A DNA stretch of 64,000 nt from the NCBI RefSeq assembly GCF_016031635.1, contig NZ_JACEGD010000007.1:124001-188000 (forward strand), read 5' to 3'. Below are positions 27,039 through 36,108 of this stretch, piece after piece. The stretch's first letter is position 1. Each line of letters begins with the position of its first letter. This DNA is from Bradyrhizobium diversitatis (GTDB lineage Bacteria; Pseudomonadota; Alphaproteobacteria; Rhizobiales; Xanthobacteraceae). The position numbers and the translations under genes are program-made. The notes below the pieces were generated by a model, which saw only the letters and a program-made list of their open reading frames with translations, was not told the origin of the DNA and did no database searches.

Positions 27039-27695
27039 TCAATGAGATTGAGGAAGCGAGCAGATGGCAAACCCTTGCTCGCCCAATGCTGGAATAAGCC
27101 GCGAAAGCGCCTCGAGGGTCTGATCGCGACCGCAATCGATGGCTTGTTCGCGCTCGACGGGAGGACATCCGTCGTGCAAGAGCACAACAGCACCGGGCCG
27201 GACCGACGCCAGCACTGCGTCAACAATTGCTGGAACCCCGGGACGAGACCAGTCTCTCGGGTCTACTGACCAGTGCAAGGGAGCCAATCCGGCTTTGGTT
27301 GACATCGCGAGTACCGGGTCAGTCCAGATGCCATACGGAGCACGTATGTGCCGCAGTGACGCCTCGGGACAAACCGTCCTGATGACGTCGCTCGCCGACC
27401 GAATCTCATGTTGCACCTCCGCTGGTTCGCATCTGGAGAGATCGGGATGGGTCATCGTGTGGTTTCCGACTTCATGCCCTTCCGCGATGATTCGTTGGAG
27501 CAGCTTCGGGTGAGCTGCCGCGCACGCCCCGATGACGAAGAACGTCGCCGGCACCCCGTGCTCCGCGAGAACATCAAGGATAGAAGCCGTCCAGCGAGGA
27601 TCCGGACCGTCGTCAAAGGTCAGGTAAACGTTACGATCTCCGGTGGCGATGACGTGCTCGCTTCGCGCTTCCGACAAGCCGCCGAGACAAGTCAC
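27039..27695 (-). CDS. nodB: NodB, chitooligosaccharide deacetylase
   Basis: A polysaccharide deacetylase with the metal triad: [11 protein letters not shown] (Asp and catalytic base), [13 protein letters not shown] (the HxxxxxH/D block), HIRAPYGIW and VLLHDGCPP. It removes the acetyl group from the non-reducing end of the chitin oligomer. I choose GTG 27695 because it overlaps the nodA stop (GTGA), gives 218 residues and leaves about 25 residues before YLTFDDGP, as in other NodB. An ATG at 27737 would add 14 residues inside nodA. Confidence 0.95.
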   Translation of the reverse strand: MTCLGGLSEARSEHVIATGDRNVYLTFDDGPDPRWTASILDVLAEHGVPATFFVIGACAAAHPKLLQRIIAEGHEVGNHTMTHPDLSRCEPAEVQHEIRSASDVIRTVCPEASLRHIRAPYGIWTDPVLAMSTKAGLAPLHWSVDPRDWSRPGVPAIVDAVLASVRPGAVVLLHDGCPPVEREQAIDCGRDQTLEALSRLIPALGEQGFAICSLPQSH

Positions 27696-28327
27696 AGCTC
27701 TGGCCCGTTCCGATCGATCATGGTCCCGGCCGGCCATTCGCTTATCGGACGTCCGATTGGGAAGACCAGAACCACCAAATCGTCGTCGGTACGGGTTGGC
27801 GGCAAGTCCAGATAAATATCCGGCCGAGTTGAACGCACGCTCACTCCCGGCAAAATCGTTGCGAGACCCTGACGGCCGACCAGCTTGGTCACATGCTTCT
27901 GTAACGCGTGCCGTACTGCACCAAAGCCAAACGGGACCGCGAGCTGCTGCAGCACCGGATACATCACCCGCATTGAGTGCGTGATCCCTAGCCCCTCCAG
28001 ATCCGGACGTACGCCGTACAATCCGAGCTCAGCCACGAGCAGATCGACGTCTCCGACTTTGATGAAGCGGCGCAGTGCGCCGATATGAGCTGCTATGCCC
28101 TGCGCATCGTAGCCAATGACACGAATCTCAGGCCTCGCGCCGGCCCAGCTTCGTCCGCCTTCGAACGGTTTTGCATTGAATTCACCGGTCGGCCCGTACG
28201 TCTTGCGAAAGAACTCGGACAGCTCGATGTGTTCAGCAAGTTGCAGCTCGTTTTCCCAGCACACTCTCCACCGCACTTTGGAATGCGTGGAGAACACTCC
28301 TGTATCGTTGGATATGGCAATGTTCAT
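27692..28327 (-). CDS. nodA: NodA, Nod-factor N-acyltransferase
   Basis: A 211-residue NodA with the usual blocks: [29 protein letters not shown], the core [48 protein letters not shown] and the C-terminus [14 protein letters not shown]. NodA transfers a fatty acid to the free amine made by NodB, and its sequence helps to set host range. The ATG at 28327 gives the normal N-terminus MNIAISN; an in-frame GTG at 28384 would add 19 unusual residues. First clear gene of the operon; nodB overlaps its stop. Confidence 0.96.
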   Translation of the reverse strand: MNIAISNDTGVFSTHSKVRWRVCWENELQLAEHIELSEFFRKTYGPTGEFNAKPFEGGRSWAGARPEIRVIGYDAQGIAAHIGALRRFIKVGDVDLLVAELGLYGVRPDLEGLGITHSMRVMYPVLQQLAVPFGFGAVRHALQKHVTKLVGRQGLATILPGVSVRSTRPDIYLDLPPTRTDDDLVVLVFPIGRPISEWPAGTMIDRNGPEL

Positions 28328-28380
28328 GGTGGTCCCCGTTGCGACGTTCGAGATCTGATGTGGCATTTTATGCAGGCGAT

Positions 28381-28885
28381 TCACTCATTCTCGCCGGGCG
28401 TATTCATGAGCCGGCGGGACACGTCGGCGCGCGTTGCCTGGATCCAGCGCTCACTGTTTGGAGGAGCCGCGTTCACGATGGAGATGACATTGAAGAGCGA
28501 CGCCATCTGCATGAGATCGGGCAGATATTTCGGCGGCATTTTGGGCAGATCCCCTTCGAGCCGCGATCCACTTGGACGCGTCGCCGAGGCGGGTGGCATC
28601 TACGTTCGGCACCTTCCGATTGCTCCTACACTTACGGCACGAGAGCCGTATGGCGGCAGCCGTATGAGGGTCAGTGGCCGATTGAGGAAGGTTTGGAAAA
28701 GCTATACGAAGGTTTATCGGCACGAGGCGCCTACGCGAGGCTGGGCGCACTTGCCGCCTCGTGCCGGCGCAATGCGGCTTACGGGGCTCGGGGAACGGCG
28801 TCGTCGCGGTCGACATGCGCCGCGGTGGATGCTTAGAGGACGTGAGAAAATCCCTCACGGGGCTGGGGCAACGAACAACAATCAT
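28381..28885 (-). CDS. Possible NodK/NodY-like gene between nod box and nodA (frame uncertain)
   Basis: Bradyrhizobium nod operons often have a small gene of unknown function (nodY or nodK) between the nod box and nodA. Here two overlapping minus-strand frames lie in that place. One (28451-28885, 144 codons, begins [20 protein letters not shown]) starts about 50 bp after the nod box. The other (28381-28599) ends [20 protein letters not shown], then [17 protein letters not shown], and looks the more protein-like. The real gene may be one of them or a fusion joined by a frameshift near 28600. I cannot confirm homology by eye. Confidence 0.4.
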
Positions 28886-28936
28886 TGTAGTACGCCTGAC
28901 TCCGATCCGACGTTTCTGGTATCCCGCACCGCACCA

Positions 28937-28983
28937 AATTGGTAAAATCGATTGTTTCTATGGTAGACATCCACGAATTGGAT
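28937..28983 (-). promoter_or_regulatory. nod box upstream of the nodABCSIJ operon
   Basis: Read on the minus strand this 47-bp element begins ATCCAATTCGTGGATG and ends CAATCGATTTTACCAAT, with the ATC-N9-GAT NodD half-site (ATCCAATTCGTGGAT) intact. It fits the rhizobial nod box closely. It lies about 50 bp upstream of the first operon frame and only 10 bp before the divergent nodD start, so NodD probably controls both. Confidence 0.95.
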
Positions 28984-28993
28984 ACTTCCGACC

Positions 28994-29959
28994 ATGCGTT
29001 TCAAAGGGCTTGATCTGAACCTTCTCGTGGCGCTCGACGCTCTGATGACGGAGCGCAACCTCACGGCGGCTGCGCGCAGAATCAACTTGAGCCAGCCGGC
29101 CATGAGCGCGGCGGTTGGCCGCTTGCGATCCTACTTTCGCGACGATCTATTTGCGATGAGGGGCCGAGAACTCGTCCCGACGCCACGCGCGGAAGGACTC
29201 GCCGGCCCAATTCGCGAAGCCCTGCTGCACATCCAGCTCTCCATTATTTCGCGGGATGCGTTCAATCCAGCTCAATCCGATCGCCGGTTCAGGATCGGCG
29301 TTTCTGATTTCGTCATGGTCGTGTTTTTTCAGGCCATCGTGGAGAGGGTCGCACGGGAGGCTCCAGGCGTGGCGTTCGAATTTCTGCCGCTCGCGGATGA
29401 CCCCGATGAGCTTCTCCGGCGCGGTGAGATTGACTTCCTTATCTTGCCGGAAATGTACATGTCGCGCTCGCATCCAAGAGCGACGCTGTTCGAGGAGACA
29501 CTCGTATGCGTGGGGTGCCGGACCAACAAGCAGCTCTCACGCAACCTGACATTCGAGAAATACATGGCGATGGGACACGTAGCAGCCAAATTCGGGCGTA
29601 CGCGAAGGCCTTCGATCGAGGAATGGTTCTTGATTGAGCACGGTCTCAAGCGGCGCCTTGAGGTGGTCGTGCAGAGCTTCAGCATGATTCCACCTATGCT
29701 CTTGGGCACTGATCGCATAGGCACGATGCCCTCATTGCTGGCCAGACATTTCGGAAAGACGACCCCTCTGCGAATCGTCGCACTTCCGCTGCCAATTCCG
29801 TCTTTCAGCGAGGCTGTCCAATGGCCGGCCCTTCACAATACCGATCCGGCAAGCATCTGGATGCGAAAAATATTGTTGGAGCAGGCCTCGCGCATGCCTT
29901 CTGCGCGCGCGACCGCGGGAAATCGCAAGGCTTTGGCAGACTATTCGCCCTCCAAGTGA
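28994..29959 (+). CDS. nodD: NodD, flavonoid-responsive LysR activator
   Basis: A 321-residue complete NodD. The N-terminal helix-turn-helix is in [40 protein letters not shown], and the inducer-binding domain contains [31 protein letters not shown] and [17 protein letters not shown]. It is divergent from the nod operon and shares the nod box region, the classic arrangement for NodD1. The protein would bind the nod box and activate the operon when it meets plant flavonoids. It resembles the truncated NodD at the left edge but is clearly a separate copy. Confidence 0.97.
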   Translation: MRFKGLDLNLLVALDALMTERNLTAAARRINLSQPAMSAAVGRLRSYFRDDLFAMRGRELVPTPRAEGLAGPIREALLHIQLSIISRDAFNPAQSDRRFRIGVSDFVMVVFFQAIVERVAREAPGVAFEFLPLADDPDELLRRGEIDFLILPEMYMSRSHPRATLFEETLVCVGCRTNKQLSRNLTFEKYMAMGHVAAKFGRTRRPSIEEWFLIEHGLKRRLEVVVQSFSMIPPMLLGTDRIGTMPSLLARHFGKTTPLRIVALPLPIPSFSEAVQWPALHNTDPASIWMRKILLEQASRMPSARATAGNRKALADYSPSK

Positions 29960-30968
29960 ATGGAAGATTATTTCGCAGTTCAGATCTAAGCTGAAAGCGA
30001 CCTGCTGGTGAACAGCTGCAAAGGAACCGAACTTTCTTCTATAGCACCTTCGCGTTTGAAAATTTGGATCCGCGATCACGGCTGTGCGTGATGCCGGAAA
30101 AAGAGCGAATGGCCGAACAAATGCGACGACACTCGGTTGCTGACGGTGCCAAGTGTGCTGCCTCGAAGTCACTCTCCTCGCCCCGAAAGTTTGACGGCGC
30201 CTCACTTTGATGGTAGCGGCGCACTCCTGCCGGTTTCATCGCCATGCAACGTGTCGTCCGCGAGCGCTTCGAGCAAAGAGCCAAGATGCTGGTCTCTCGC
30301 CGTGCTGATCGATGCCGATCATGGCCTGCTAGCGGATCAATTGGCACGATCGGCAACGCGCAATGTGCGGCCGATTCAGATGTCGAATACGTTGAGGGGG
30401 TGCACGGATGTGCAAGTCGAGCTTGTTACAGACCTCTTATACGAAAACGGTCTCGCGCCTGCGGCAGCCGGAATCATCCCTTAACTCACCACCGCGCGGA
30501 CGTCAGCAGGCAGCTTGGCCCAAGTATCCGCACGGGCACTCGATAACAGCTCGGAGCCATTGGCCGCTCGCGCAAAAGAGCGCCGGATCTCCCTCAGTGA
30601 TGCACCCCAAACGCGCCGCTCTCAAGCGTCGTTCCCGCTTGCCATGGCCGGGCCATCTATAATCCTGTCGTATCTCCAGCGGTCTCGCGGTCATCGTTCA
30701 CGCGCCGCGGTGCTCTGACCCGAACAACTCATCGTCAGCTTCGCGCGCCAGTCAGCCCGTCGATTCCGTAGAGCAATCGATTGCCCAGATTCGCTTGGCA
30801 TCGGCTGCCTCGATTTCGGGCAAGGTAAAGTCGATCGCTGTTGCACAACCGCGTCACTTGAGTGCGTATCGCGCCTTCCTCGCTGAGCTCCGCCGGTCTG
30901 TCGTCTTTTCGCCCAACGGCGCAGTCAAGCGCCTCGGCCACCTAACCCGATCACAAACACGGAGCCGA
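29960..30968. other. Intergenic stretch, no supported gene
   Basis: About 1 kb with shadow frames. A string like CAATCGAT at about 30775-30782 recalls part of a nod box but lacks the rest. Confidence 0.4.
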
Positions 30969-31247
30969 ATGTTGCTGCGGTATAGTGGTGTCTACGATCC
31001 GGAAGATCTCACGGTCCTCGGCGCGATCTTTGATAAAACCATCGCGTCGCTGCCGGCATCTATGCGAACGCCTGAAAACCGGATCACAATCGCCAAACTT
31101 GTTCTGGAGCGTACAGCAGCAAGCCAATCCGGTTTGGCGTCCCTTATGCTCTTGCTCGACGCCCTGCCATCTGCCGACCCGGTTGATCGGCGATTTGAGG
31201 AGAGCCAACCTGCTTGCGCCAGAATAGACGACTGTTCAACCAGCTGA
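30969..31247 (+). CDS. Small conserved protein upstream of MerR (92 aa)
   Basis: From ATG 30969 the frame reads MLLRYSGVYDPEDLTVLGA followed by FDKTIASLPASMRTPENR and ITIAKLVLERTAASQ. The pattern (F/YDPEDLxxLxxxFDxxIxxLPxxMRTPENRxxIAxxxLExA) looks like a small helical family frequent in Bradyrhizobium, of unknown function. A longer upstream frame reaches 30795 but has a different character. It ends 10 bp before the -35 box of the MerR promoter. Confidence 0.55.
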   Translation: MLLRYSGVYDPEDLTVLGAIFDKTIASLPASMRTPENRITIAKLVLERTAASQSGLASLMLLLDALPSADPVDRRFEESQPACARIDDCSTS

Positions 31248-31257
31248 TTCAAGTAGC

Positions 31258-31288
31258 TTGATTCTCACGTGACGTCAGGTTGTAGGCT
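31258..31288 (+). promoter_or_regulatory. MerR-type promoter A, in front of the MerR gene
   Basis: TTGATT (-35) and TAGGCT (-10) are separated by a 19-bp spacer holding the dyad ACGTGACGT with flanking TCA/TTG. A 19-bp spacer is the mark of promoters that MerR regulators twist into shape. Predicted transcription start is near 31295, only about 9 bp before the ATG at 31304, so the message would be nearly leaderless. Confidence 0.7.
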
Positions 31289-31303
31289 TGCCAATTGAAC
31301 ATC

Positions 31304-32014
31304 ATGATCAAAGCTACACCACGAAGGCGTCGATGGCGCATTGGAGAACTTGCGGAGGCGACCGGGGTCACGGTACGCACGCTGCATCACTACGAGCACA
31401 CGGGTCTGCTCAGTGCGTCAGAACGCACGGACGGCGGTCACCGAATGTACGAACGCGAAAGCATTCAACGAGTGTCCCAGATTCGTGCGTTGCGCGAGCT
31501 TGGCTTCTCGCTGAATGATATTCGCACAGCAATGGGGGGCAAGACTTCACTTACTGACCTCCTGCGCAAGCATTTGGAGCAAATCGAGCTTCAGGTCACG
31601 CGCACGACCCAGTTGCGTGATCGTTTGCGGAACATGACGACGGACTCTGACACGCAAGTTAGCGTGCATGAGCTGCCTGCTGCTCTGAGTGCGGCTTCGC
31701 GCGCCGAAGCACGCCCCCAGACTCCGCGATGCACGTGCGCGGTCGGCGTTGAGCGAGAGGAGCGCTGGCGAAAGATCCGGGATGAGCTACGCGATTGTCT
31801 CGATCGTGGCGAGCACCCTTGCAGCGAGCGGGCCGCTGCCGTGGCGCTCAAGGCGCGCTCGCTCATCACAGAAATTGCGGGGACTGACCCGGCGGCCTCA
31901 ACCATGCTGAAAGTTCTTGCGCGACTGAGCACGCCGCGCAACCTGGCCGGCTGGAACCACAGCTTGATGCAGTACCTCGATCTCGCCATGGCCGCATTGC
32001 AGGATCGGCACTAA
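31304..32014 (+). CDS. MerR-family regulator, TipAL/Mta-like
   Basis: A 236-residue regulator. The N-terminal winged helix reads RIGELAEATGVTVRTLHHYEH then TGLLSASERTDGGHRMY and RELGFSLNDIRTAM, followed by a long dimerisation helix and an all-helical C-terminal domain of about 110 residues resembling TipAS, with Cys146/Cys148 (numbered from TTG 31295) and further Cys. Such C-terminal domains bind small molecules or peptides. Six promoters of the type expected for this subfamily (19-bp spacer with ACGT-n-CGT) lie in this window, one right before this gene, so it probably controls itself and the others. TTG 31295 or ATG 31304 are possible starts. Confidence 0.85.
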   Translation: MIKATPRRRRWRIGELAEATGVTVRTLHHYEHTGLLSASERTDGGHRMYERESIQRVSQIRALRELGFSLNDIRTAMGGKTSLTDLLRKHLEQIELQVTRTTQLRDRLRNMTTDSDTQVSVHELPAALSAASRAEARPQTPRCTCAVGVEREERWRKIRDELRDCLDRGEHPCSERAAAVALKARSLITEIAGTDPAASTMLKVLARLSTPRNLAGWNHSLMQYLDLAMAALQDRH

Positions 32015-32334
32015 CGCAGCCGCCGATTTAGATGCGTCCTTTATTTTCATGATTGGTGGCCGCAGCTTGCGACTGCGGCGTTTCCGGCTCGGGCTCTTCC
32101 GTGCCTTCGCATCGACCTTGCGCTGTCGCTCCTTCGAGAACCACTCACGACCATTCGAGAGATGCCTATCTCGAACGGGCTTGAATCGGACGTAACGTCA
32201 GATTGTATAATTGAATCTGGCTGACGCTGGATCAGCGCGGGGAACGCTCTCATGAACGAGGGTTGCCCTGGCCCCGTACGCCTGGTTTTTCAAGGTGCGC
32301 GTTCTTCGCGTTCGGCATGCAATGAAGGATCGTC
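32015..32334. other. Gap holding MerR-type promoter B
   Basis: Apart from the promoter at 32181-32211 I see nothing in these 320 bp. Confidence 0.5.
32181..32211 (+). promoter_or_regulatory. MerR-type promoter B
   Basis: TTGAAT and a perfect TATAAT flank a 19-bp spacer with ACGTAACGT; outer arms AATC and GATT complete a 21-bp dyad (AATCggACGTaACGTcaGATT, one of the most regular copies). It points to the small frame at 32335 and the binding-protein gene at 32616. Confidence 0.75.
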
Positions 32335-32568
32335 ATGGCCCTACCGGAATCTGATCAGCGCGACTTCGTTGACGTCGACCGCGAATGTGGTCCGAGCCCG
32401 CTTTCTTCTGACCCTGCCCGCGTGCCTGCCGCAAGAAAGGATCCTGGGGGCAATCCTTCGCCCGTCTCTCGCCCGCCGCGCGCGCCAGCACCCGGCGGAG
32501 AACGGCTCACAGCAAAGGCCGCCGGTCCTACCGCTGTCATTGTGCGACGCCTCAGCAAAAATAAATAA
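32335..32568 (+). CDS. Possible small Pro/Arg-rich protein (77 aa)
   Basis: ATG at 32335 follows AAGGA at seven bases and lies 124 bp after promoter B. The product begins MALPESDQRDFVDVDREC and continues Pro- and Arg-rich, with no recognised domain. The ribosome site and the promoter favour translation, but low complexity speaks against a folded domain. Confidence 0.35.
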   Translation: MALPESDQRDFVDVDRECGPSPLSSDPARVPAARKDPGGNPSPVSRPPRAPAPGGERLTAKAAGPTAVIVRRLSKNK

Positions 32569-32615
32569 TCCAGGCAAGGCCGGCCGCAAACTCAAGCCCG
32601 CATGGGAAGCTCGTA

Positions 32616-33719
32616 ATGTCAATTCATGGCGCCATTTCTCTCGCAGTTATTCCACTCCTTGCTTTGATGTCCGCTGCATCTGCGGCCGACATCAATATTG
32701 CTGTGGCAGGACCGATGACCGGAAGCAATGCTGCGCTTGGAGCACAGATGCGAGACGGTGCTGCTGCCGCCATCGATGATTTGAATGCGTCAGGCCTCCT
32801 TCCAGGAACGAAGGTGGTGTTGAGCATCGCCGACGACGCGTGCGATCCCAAGCAGGCGGTCGTCGTCGCCAATCGTCTTGCATCAGATCAAGTCAAGTTG
32901 GTCGTCGGCCACTTTTGTTCTTCCTCGTCGATACCGGCTTCGAACGTTTACGACGAGGCGCAACTTGTTCAGATATCGCCCGGATCGACCAATCCCGCGC
33001 TCACAGAGCGTGGCATCAAATCCGTGTTTCGAATCTGTGGGCGCGACGACCAGCAAGGTGTCGTGGCAGCCGAATATATCCGCCGGCATTTCCCCGATAC
33101 CAAGATTGCCGTACTTGACGACAGGAGCACCGCTGGCAAAGGCATTGCCGATGTCGTTGCGACTCATCTTCGGAAGGTTGGGATTCAGGATGTGAAGCGA
33201 CAAAGCTATGTGGCCGGGGAGAAGGACTACATGGCCCTGGTTTCGAGGATGAAAGCGGACGGAATCAAGCTTGCTTACATCGGTGGCTACTACAATGAGA
33301 TTGGGCTGATCGTGCGTCAGGCCCGAGATGCAGGTGCAGGTATGACCGTGATGGCCAATGATCCGCTGATGACCCACGATTTTTCGCTGATCGCGGGCAA
33401 AGCCGGAAACGGAACACTGTTCACCTTCATGCCGGATCCTACCAAGAATGCTGACGCGGCGAGCGTCGTGGCACGACTGAAGGCCTCCAACCGGTCTTCG
33501 GAAGGTTACTCGCTTTACGCCTATGCCGCTGTGCAGGCATGGGCGAAAGCCGCAAAACGCGCCGGCACTTTCGATTCACTGAAAGTGGCAGCTACGCTTC
33601 GTTCGCAGCCTATCGACACGGTGATCGGGGTCGTCCGGTTCGACGCCAAGGGAGACAATTCGGCTCCCGGCTTCATTGTCTATCGCTGGCAAGACAATAT
33701 CGTCGAACAGGCCGAGTGA
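32616..33719 (+). CDS. Branched-chain amino-acid-type ABC transporter binding protein (LivK-like)
   Basis: A 367-residue periplasmic binding protein with signal peptide (LAVIPLLALMSAASAADI) and the LivJ/LivK fold: INIAVAGPMTGSNAALGAQMRDGAAAAIDD, VVGHFCSSSSIPASNVYDEA, FRICGRDDQQG, KIAVLDDRSTAGKGIAD and YTL-type C-terminus. It should capture an amino acid or similar small molecule in the periplasm. No permease or ATPase genes adjoin it, so it is an orphan subunit serving another transporter. It may be transcribed from MerR-type promoter B 400 bp upstream. Confidence 0.9.
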   Translation: MSIHGAISLAVIPLLALMSAASAADINIAVAGPMTGSNAALGAQMRDGAAAAIDDLNASGLLPGTKVVLSIADDACDPKQAVVVANRLASDQVKLVVGHFCSSSSIPASNVYDEAQLVQISPGSTNPALTERGIKSVFRICGRDDQQGVVAAEYIRRHFPDTKIAVLDDRSTAGKGIADVVATHLRKVGIQDVKRQSYVAGEKDYMALVSRMKADGIKLAYIGGYYNEIGLIVRQARDAGAGMTVMANDPLMTHDFSLIAGKAGNGTLFTFMPDPTKNADAASVVARLKASNRSSEGYSLYAYAAVQAWAKAAKRAGTFDSLKVAATLRSQPIDTVIGVVRFDAKGDNSAPGFIVYRWQDNIVEQAE

Positions 33720-33928
33720 AATGATCGCAACTGATGACGGCTCGATGGGTTCATTCAGCCGCTCGATGCAGTGATGCACATGTCAAGGGGACGAGCGCAC
33801 TGCTCGTGATTTTCGTACCCCTAACAAGACTTCTTCGGAACTCTCGAAAGTCAATCCAGCTGGTCAACTGCTGCGGTTTTCCGCGCTTGTTGACCTGGGC
33901 TGCACCACACCAAAACGGAGGCTCTTCA

Positions 33929-35110
33929 ATGCGAAAAATACTTGTAGCTTGCAGCATGCTCGTTCTCGCTCAAGCTCAAGCCAATGCGAACGACTCCCAC
34001 CTGCTTGCCGCTGTGGAGGAACATGCCGCGCCAGGTGAGGTCCATGATCGATCGTCCCCAGCTGCGATGTCTGCAACGAAGCCATTTGGAACGCCAGAGG
34101 CTCCAAGCCCAGTTCCGACCGATACTGCGGAGTTGGGGTCCATTGACGCGACCGTCATGTTTCTCGCGGACGTATATGGACCCGCGCCACAAACAACGCA
34201 GCGTCGCACTCTTCGTTATGAGCAAGCCAAGAGATACATTGATGCGCATCCGGGTACGCCTGGCGTGCTGTTCATTGAAGACGTCATCGATCATCGTGGC
34301 TCGAGCGGCTTAGCACCGCATCACGAACTCGAGTATCGGGAGACACCGGCTCACTATTACGTAGGCGGCGGGACTCTAAACGACACTGTGTTCGGGTTTG
34401 TTGACGGACCGTATCCTCCCGTGTGGACGATTGAAGCGGCGCCGGTCTATTCCAGCCTCATCTATGTTGATGCACAAGGCAGCGAGACGTATGTTAGCGA
34501 GAGCAAAGTCCAGCAGATGAACGGTCTCGCCCCCGAGGTGCTGGACGAGATGATGCGACGCCAGGATGCGGATCGACGTTATCATGCCAGTCAGGGCGTT
34601 TTGGCCGATGAGATCAAGCGAGCTGCCGATAACGGCGACAACTTCCGCGTGGCCGCACTCACCGAGCAGCAACGACAAGCACAAGCTGCGCATTGTGCGG
34701 CGATGCAGATGCGTCAGCAGCGCGACGCGGAGATCGATTGGATGTATGACCTCAACGTGAAGGCCGACCTCGGTACGATCAGCGCTCCCGAGCGAGGGGA
34801 ACTCGACAACCACTCCAAGCGATCTGAGTTCATCGAATCGACTGCACCGATTTCTGACCGCGACGCCGCTGGTCCTCCGCCAATCAGCTGCCCATTGTGT
34901 CGGAGCACAAACATTGCGGTGTTGCGAAGTCGACATTTTACCGGGAGATTCCAGTTTACCTCCAGCGATGACCGGTCTGTGGTCATGGCTTATCGCCACG
35001 GCTACGCTGGTCCCATTGGCGTGCTGGTCGGCCTGCCGAAGGATCTGTCAGGACCGATATTTGGTAGCTGGAGCAACGCGGGAATGACCTTGCCGCCCCC
35101 CCAGAAGTGA
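33929..35110 (+). CDS. Secreted protein of unknown function (393 aa)
   Basis: The ATG at 33929 has GGAGG at nine bases upstream and opens a clear signal peptide (MRKILVACSMLVLAQAQANA); the longer upstream frame is not needed. The mature part has no family I recognise. It holds DATVMFLADVYGPAPQTTQRR, FVDGPYPPVWTIEAAPVYSS, a charged helical region (VLADEIKRAADNG, EQQRQAQAAHCAAM) and, near the end, a CPLC pair and YRHGYAGPIGVLVGLP. Probably periplasmic or secreted. Gap to the upstream LivK-like gene is 209 bp. Confidence 0.65.
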   Translation: MRKILVACSMLVLAQAQANANDSHLLAAVEEHAAPGEVHDRSSPAAMSATKPFGTPEAPSPVPTDTAELGSIDATVMFLADVYGPAPQTTQRRTLRYEQAKRYIDAHPGTPGVLFIEDVIDHRGSSGLAPHHELEYRETPAHYYVGGGTLNDTVFGFVDGPYPPVWTIEAAPVYSSLIYVDAQGSETYVSESKVQQMNGLAPEVLDEMMRRQDADRRYHASQGVLADEIKRAADNGDNFRVAALTEQQRQAQAAHCAAMQMRQQRDAEIDWMYDLNVKADLGTISAPERGELDNHSKRSEFIESTAPISDRDAAGPPPISCPLCRSTNIAVLRSRHFTGRFQFTSSDDRSVVMAYRHGYAGPIGVLVGLPKDLSGPIFGSWSNAGMTLPPPQK

Positions 35111-35382
35111 CAGCAGTTGCGCCGCCGCCCAGCATTATCTGCACAGGGCACGATCAGGACCGATCCGTCACTGCCCGCGCGAACCTAAGCCTGTGCTTAC
35201 TGAAATACTCGGCGTCTGCTCAACCCTTGCTTGGCGGTGGGGACGCTGCGAAAGCGGTCGTCCACGAGCACCGCTCGCCACCGCTACGTACGGCTCGAGG
35301 CGACGTCCACGTTTGTGGGTTGCACATCAAGGACGGTCGTCTCTCACCGACTGATCCGGTCGGTGCAGGGGCGGCCGGGCCT

Positions 35383-36108
35383 TCAAATGAGGTTTTGGCG
35401 AATGGCCTTTGCAATCCCGTGGGTCCGGTTTGAAGTACCGAGCTTTCGTATCGCGTTCTTGAGATGGAAGTTGACAGTATTCTCGCTCACCTCGAGGATC
35501 TTGCCTATTTCCCAGGAGGACTTGCCCTCGCCCACCCATCGCAAGCAATCTTTTTCCCGCTCAGACAGTGCAACTTCGCAAGTTGAGCCGCTAGCGGAGG
35601 GGCGCGAGATCTCGGCAAGGGCAAGGTGGAAGTGCCAGGCTAGTACGTTGAGATGACTCATCTGGCACTGCGGATCAGCATCGTCGAACGGGGACGCAAA
35701 GGATGCCAGAGCCACTTGGCCCAATGGTCCGTACAACGGCACGCTCATACCGTGCTTCAGACCTGCCTCTTTGGCTTCTGCGAGTACGCGGTGCTCGCTG
35801 GGTTGCAATTGACATTTCTTGGCAAGTTGATCCCACAAGAACGGCCGCGAAAGCGTTGGTGCCCGTCGTACCACCGGATCGATGACACGGTACTTGCGCT
35901 CAACGTACCGGCCGCACCAATCGGACGGGAAGGTCACCGTCACCCCAGAGGGCAGATATTCGGGTAGACCACATGCCTCCGCGAAAGTGAGGGCTCCATA
36001 GGCGACTTCACTAAAGCCTTTCTCGCTCGCGCAGCTTACGAGAAGGTCGAACAAGACCTTGATGGAGTGCGTTGCCTTGGCGCATTCGATGAAATTGAAA
36101 AGATCCAT
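35383..36108 (-). CDS. Solo LuxR-family quorum-sensing-type regulator
   Basis: A 241-residue LuxR/RhlR-type regulator. The N-terminal autoinducer domain keeps the hallmark residues: FPSDWCGRYVERKYRVIDPVVRRAP (Trp, Tyr, Asp, Pro) and LKHGMSVPLYGP (Gly). The C-terminal helix-turn-helix is LSEREKDCLRWVGEGKSSWEIGKILEVSENTVNFHLKNAIRKL. No luxI-type synthase adjoins it, so it would answer to signals made elsewhere, possibly by plants or neighbours. ATG 36108 has GAGG upstream and gives the usual length; the frame extends 27 residues further up. Confidence 0.9.
   Translation of the reverse strand: MDLFNFIECAKATHSIKVLFDLLVSCASEKGFSEVAYGALTFAEACGLPEYLPSGVTVTFPSDWCGRYVERKYRVIDPVVRRAPTLSRPFLWDQLAKKCQLQPSEHRVLAEAKEAGLKHGMSVPLYGPLGQVALASFASPFDDADPQCQMSHLNVLAWHFHLALAEISRPSASGSTCEVALSEREKDCLRWVGEGKSSWEIGKILEVSENTVNFHLKNAIRKLGTSNRTHGIAKAIRQNLI

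Noticed and set aside
28339..28836. Plus-strand frame opposite the nod leader
   Set aside because: Antisense to the nodA-upstream region and the nodK-like frames; no ribosome site or family.
29975..30000. AGATCTAAGCTGAAAGCG, thought of as a tts box; a similar string is at 21932
   Set aside because: Does not keep the paired halves (GTCAGCTT and CGAAAGCTAA) at the right spacing.
30771..30795. CAATCGATTGCC, possible nod box
   Set aside because: Lacks the ATC-N9-GAT half and the rest of the 47-bp pattern.
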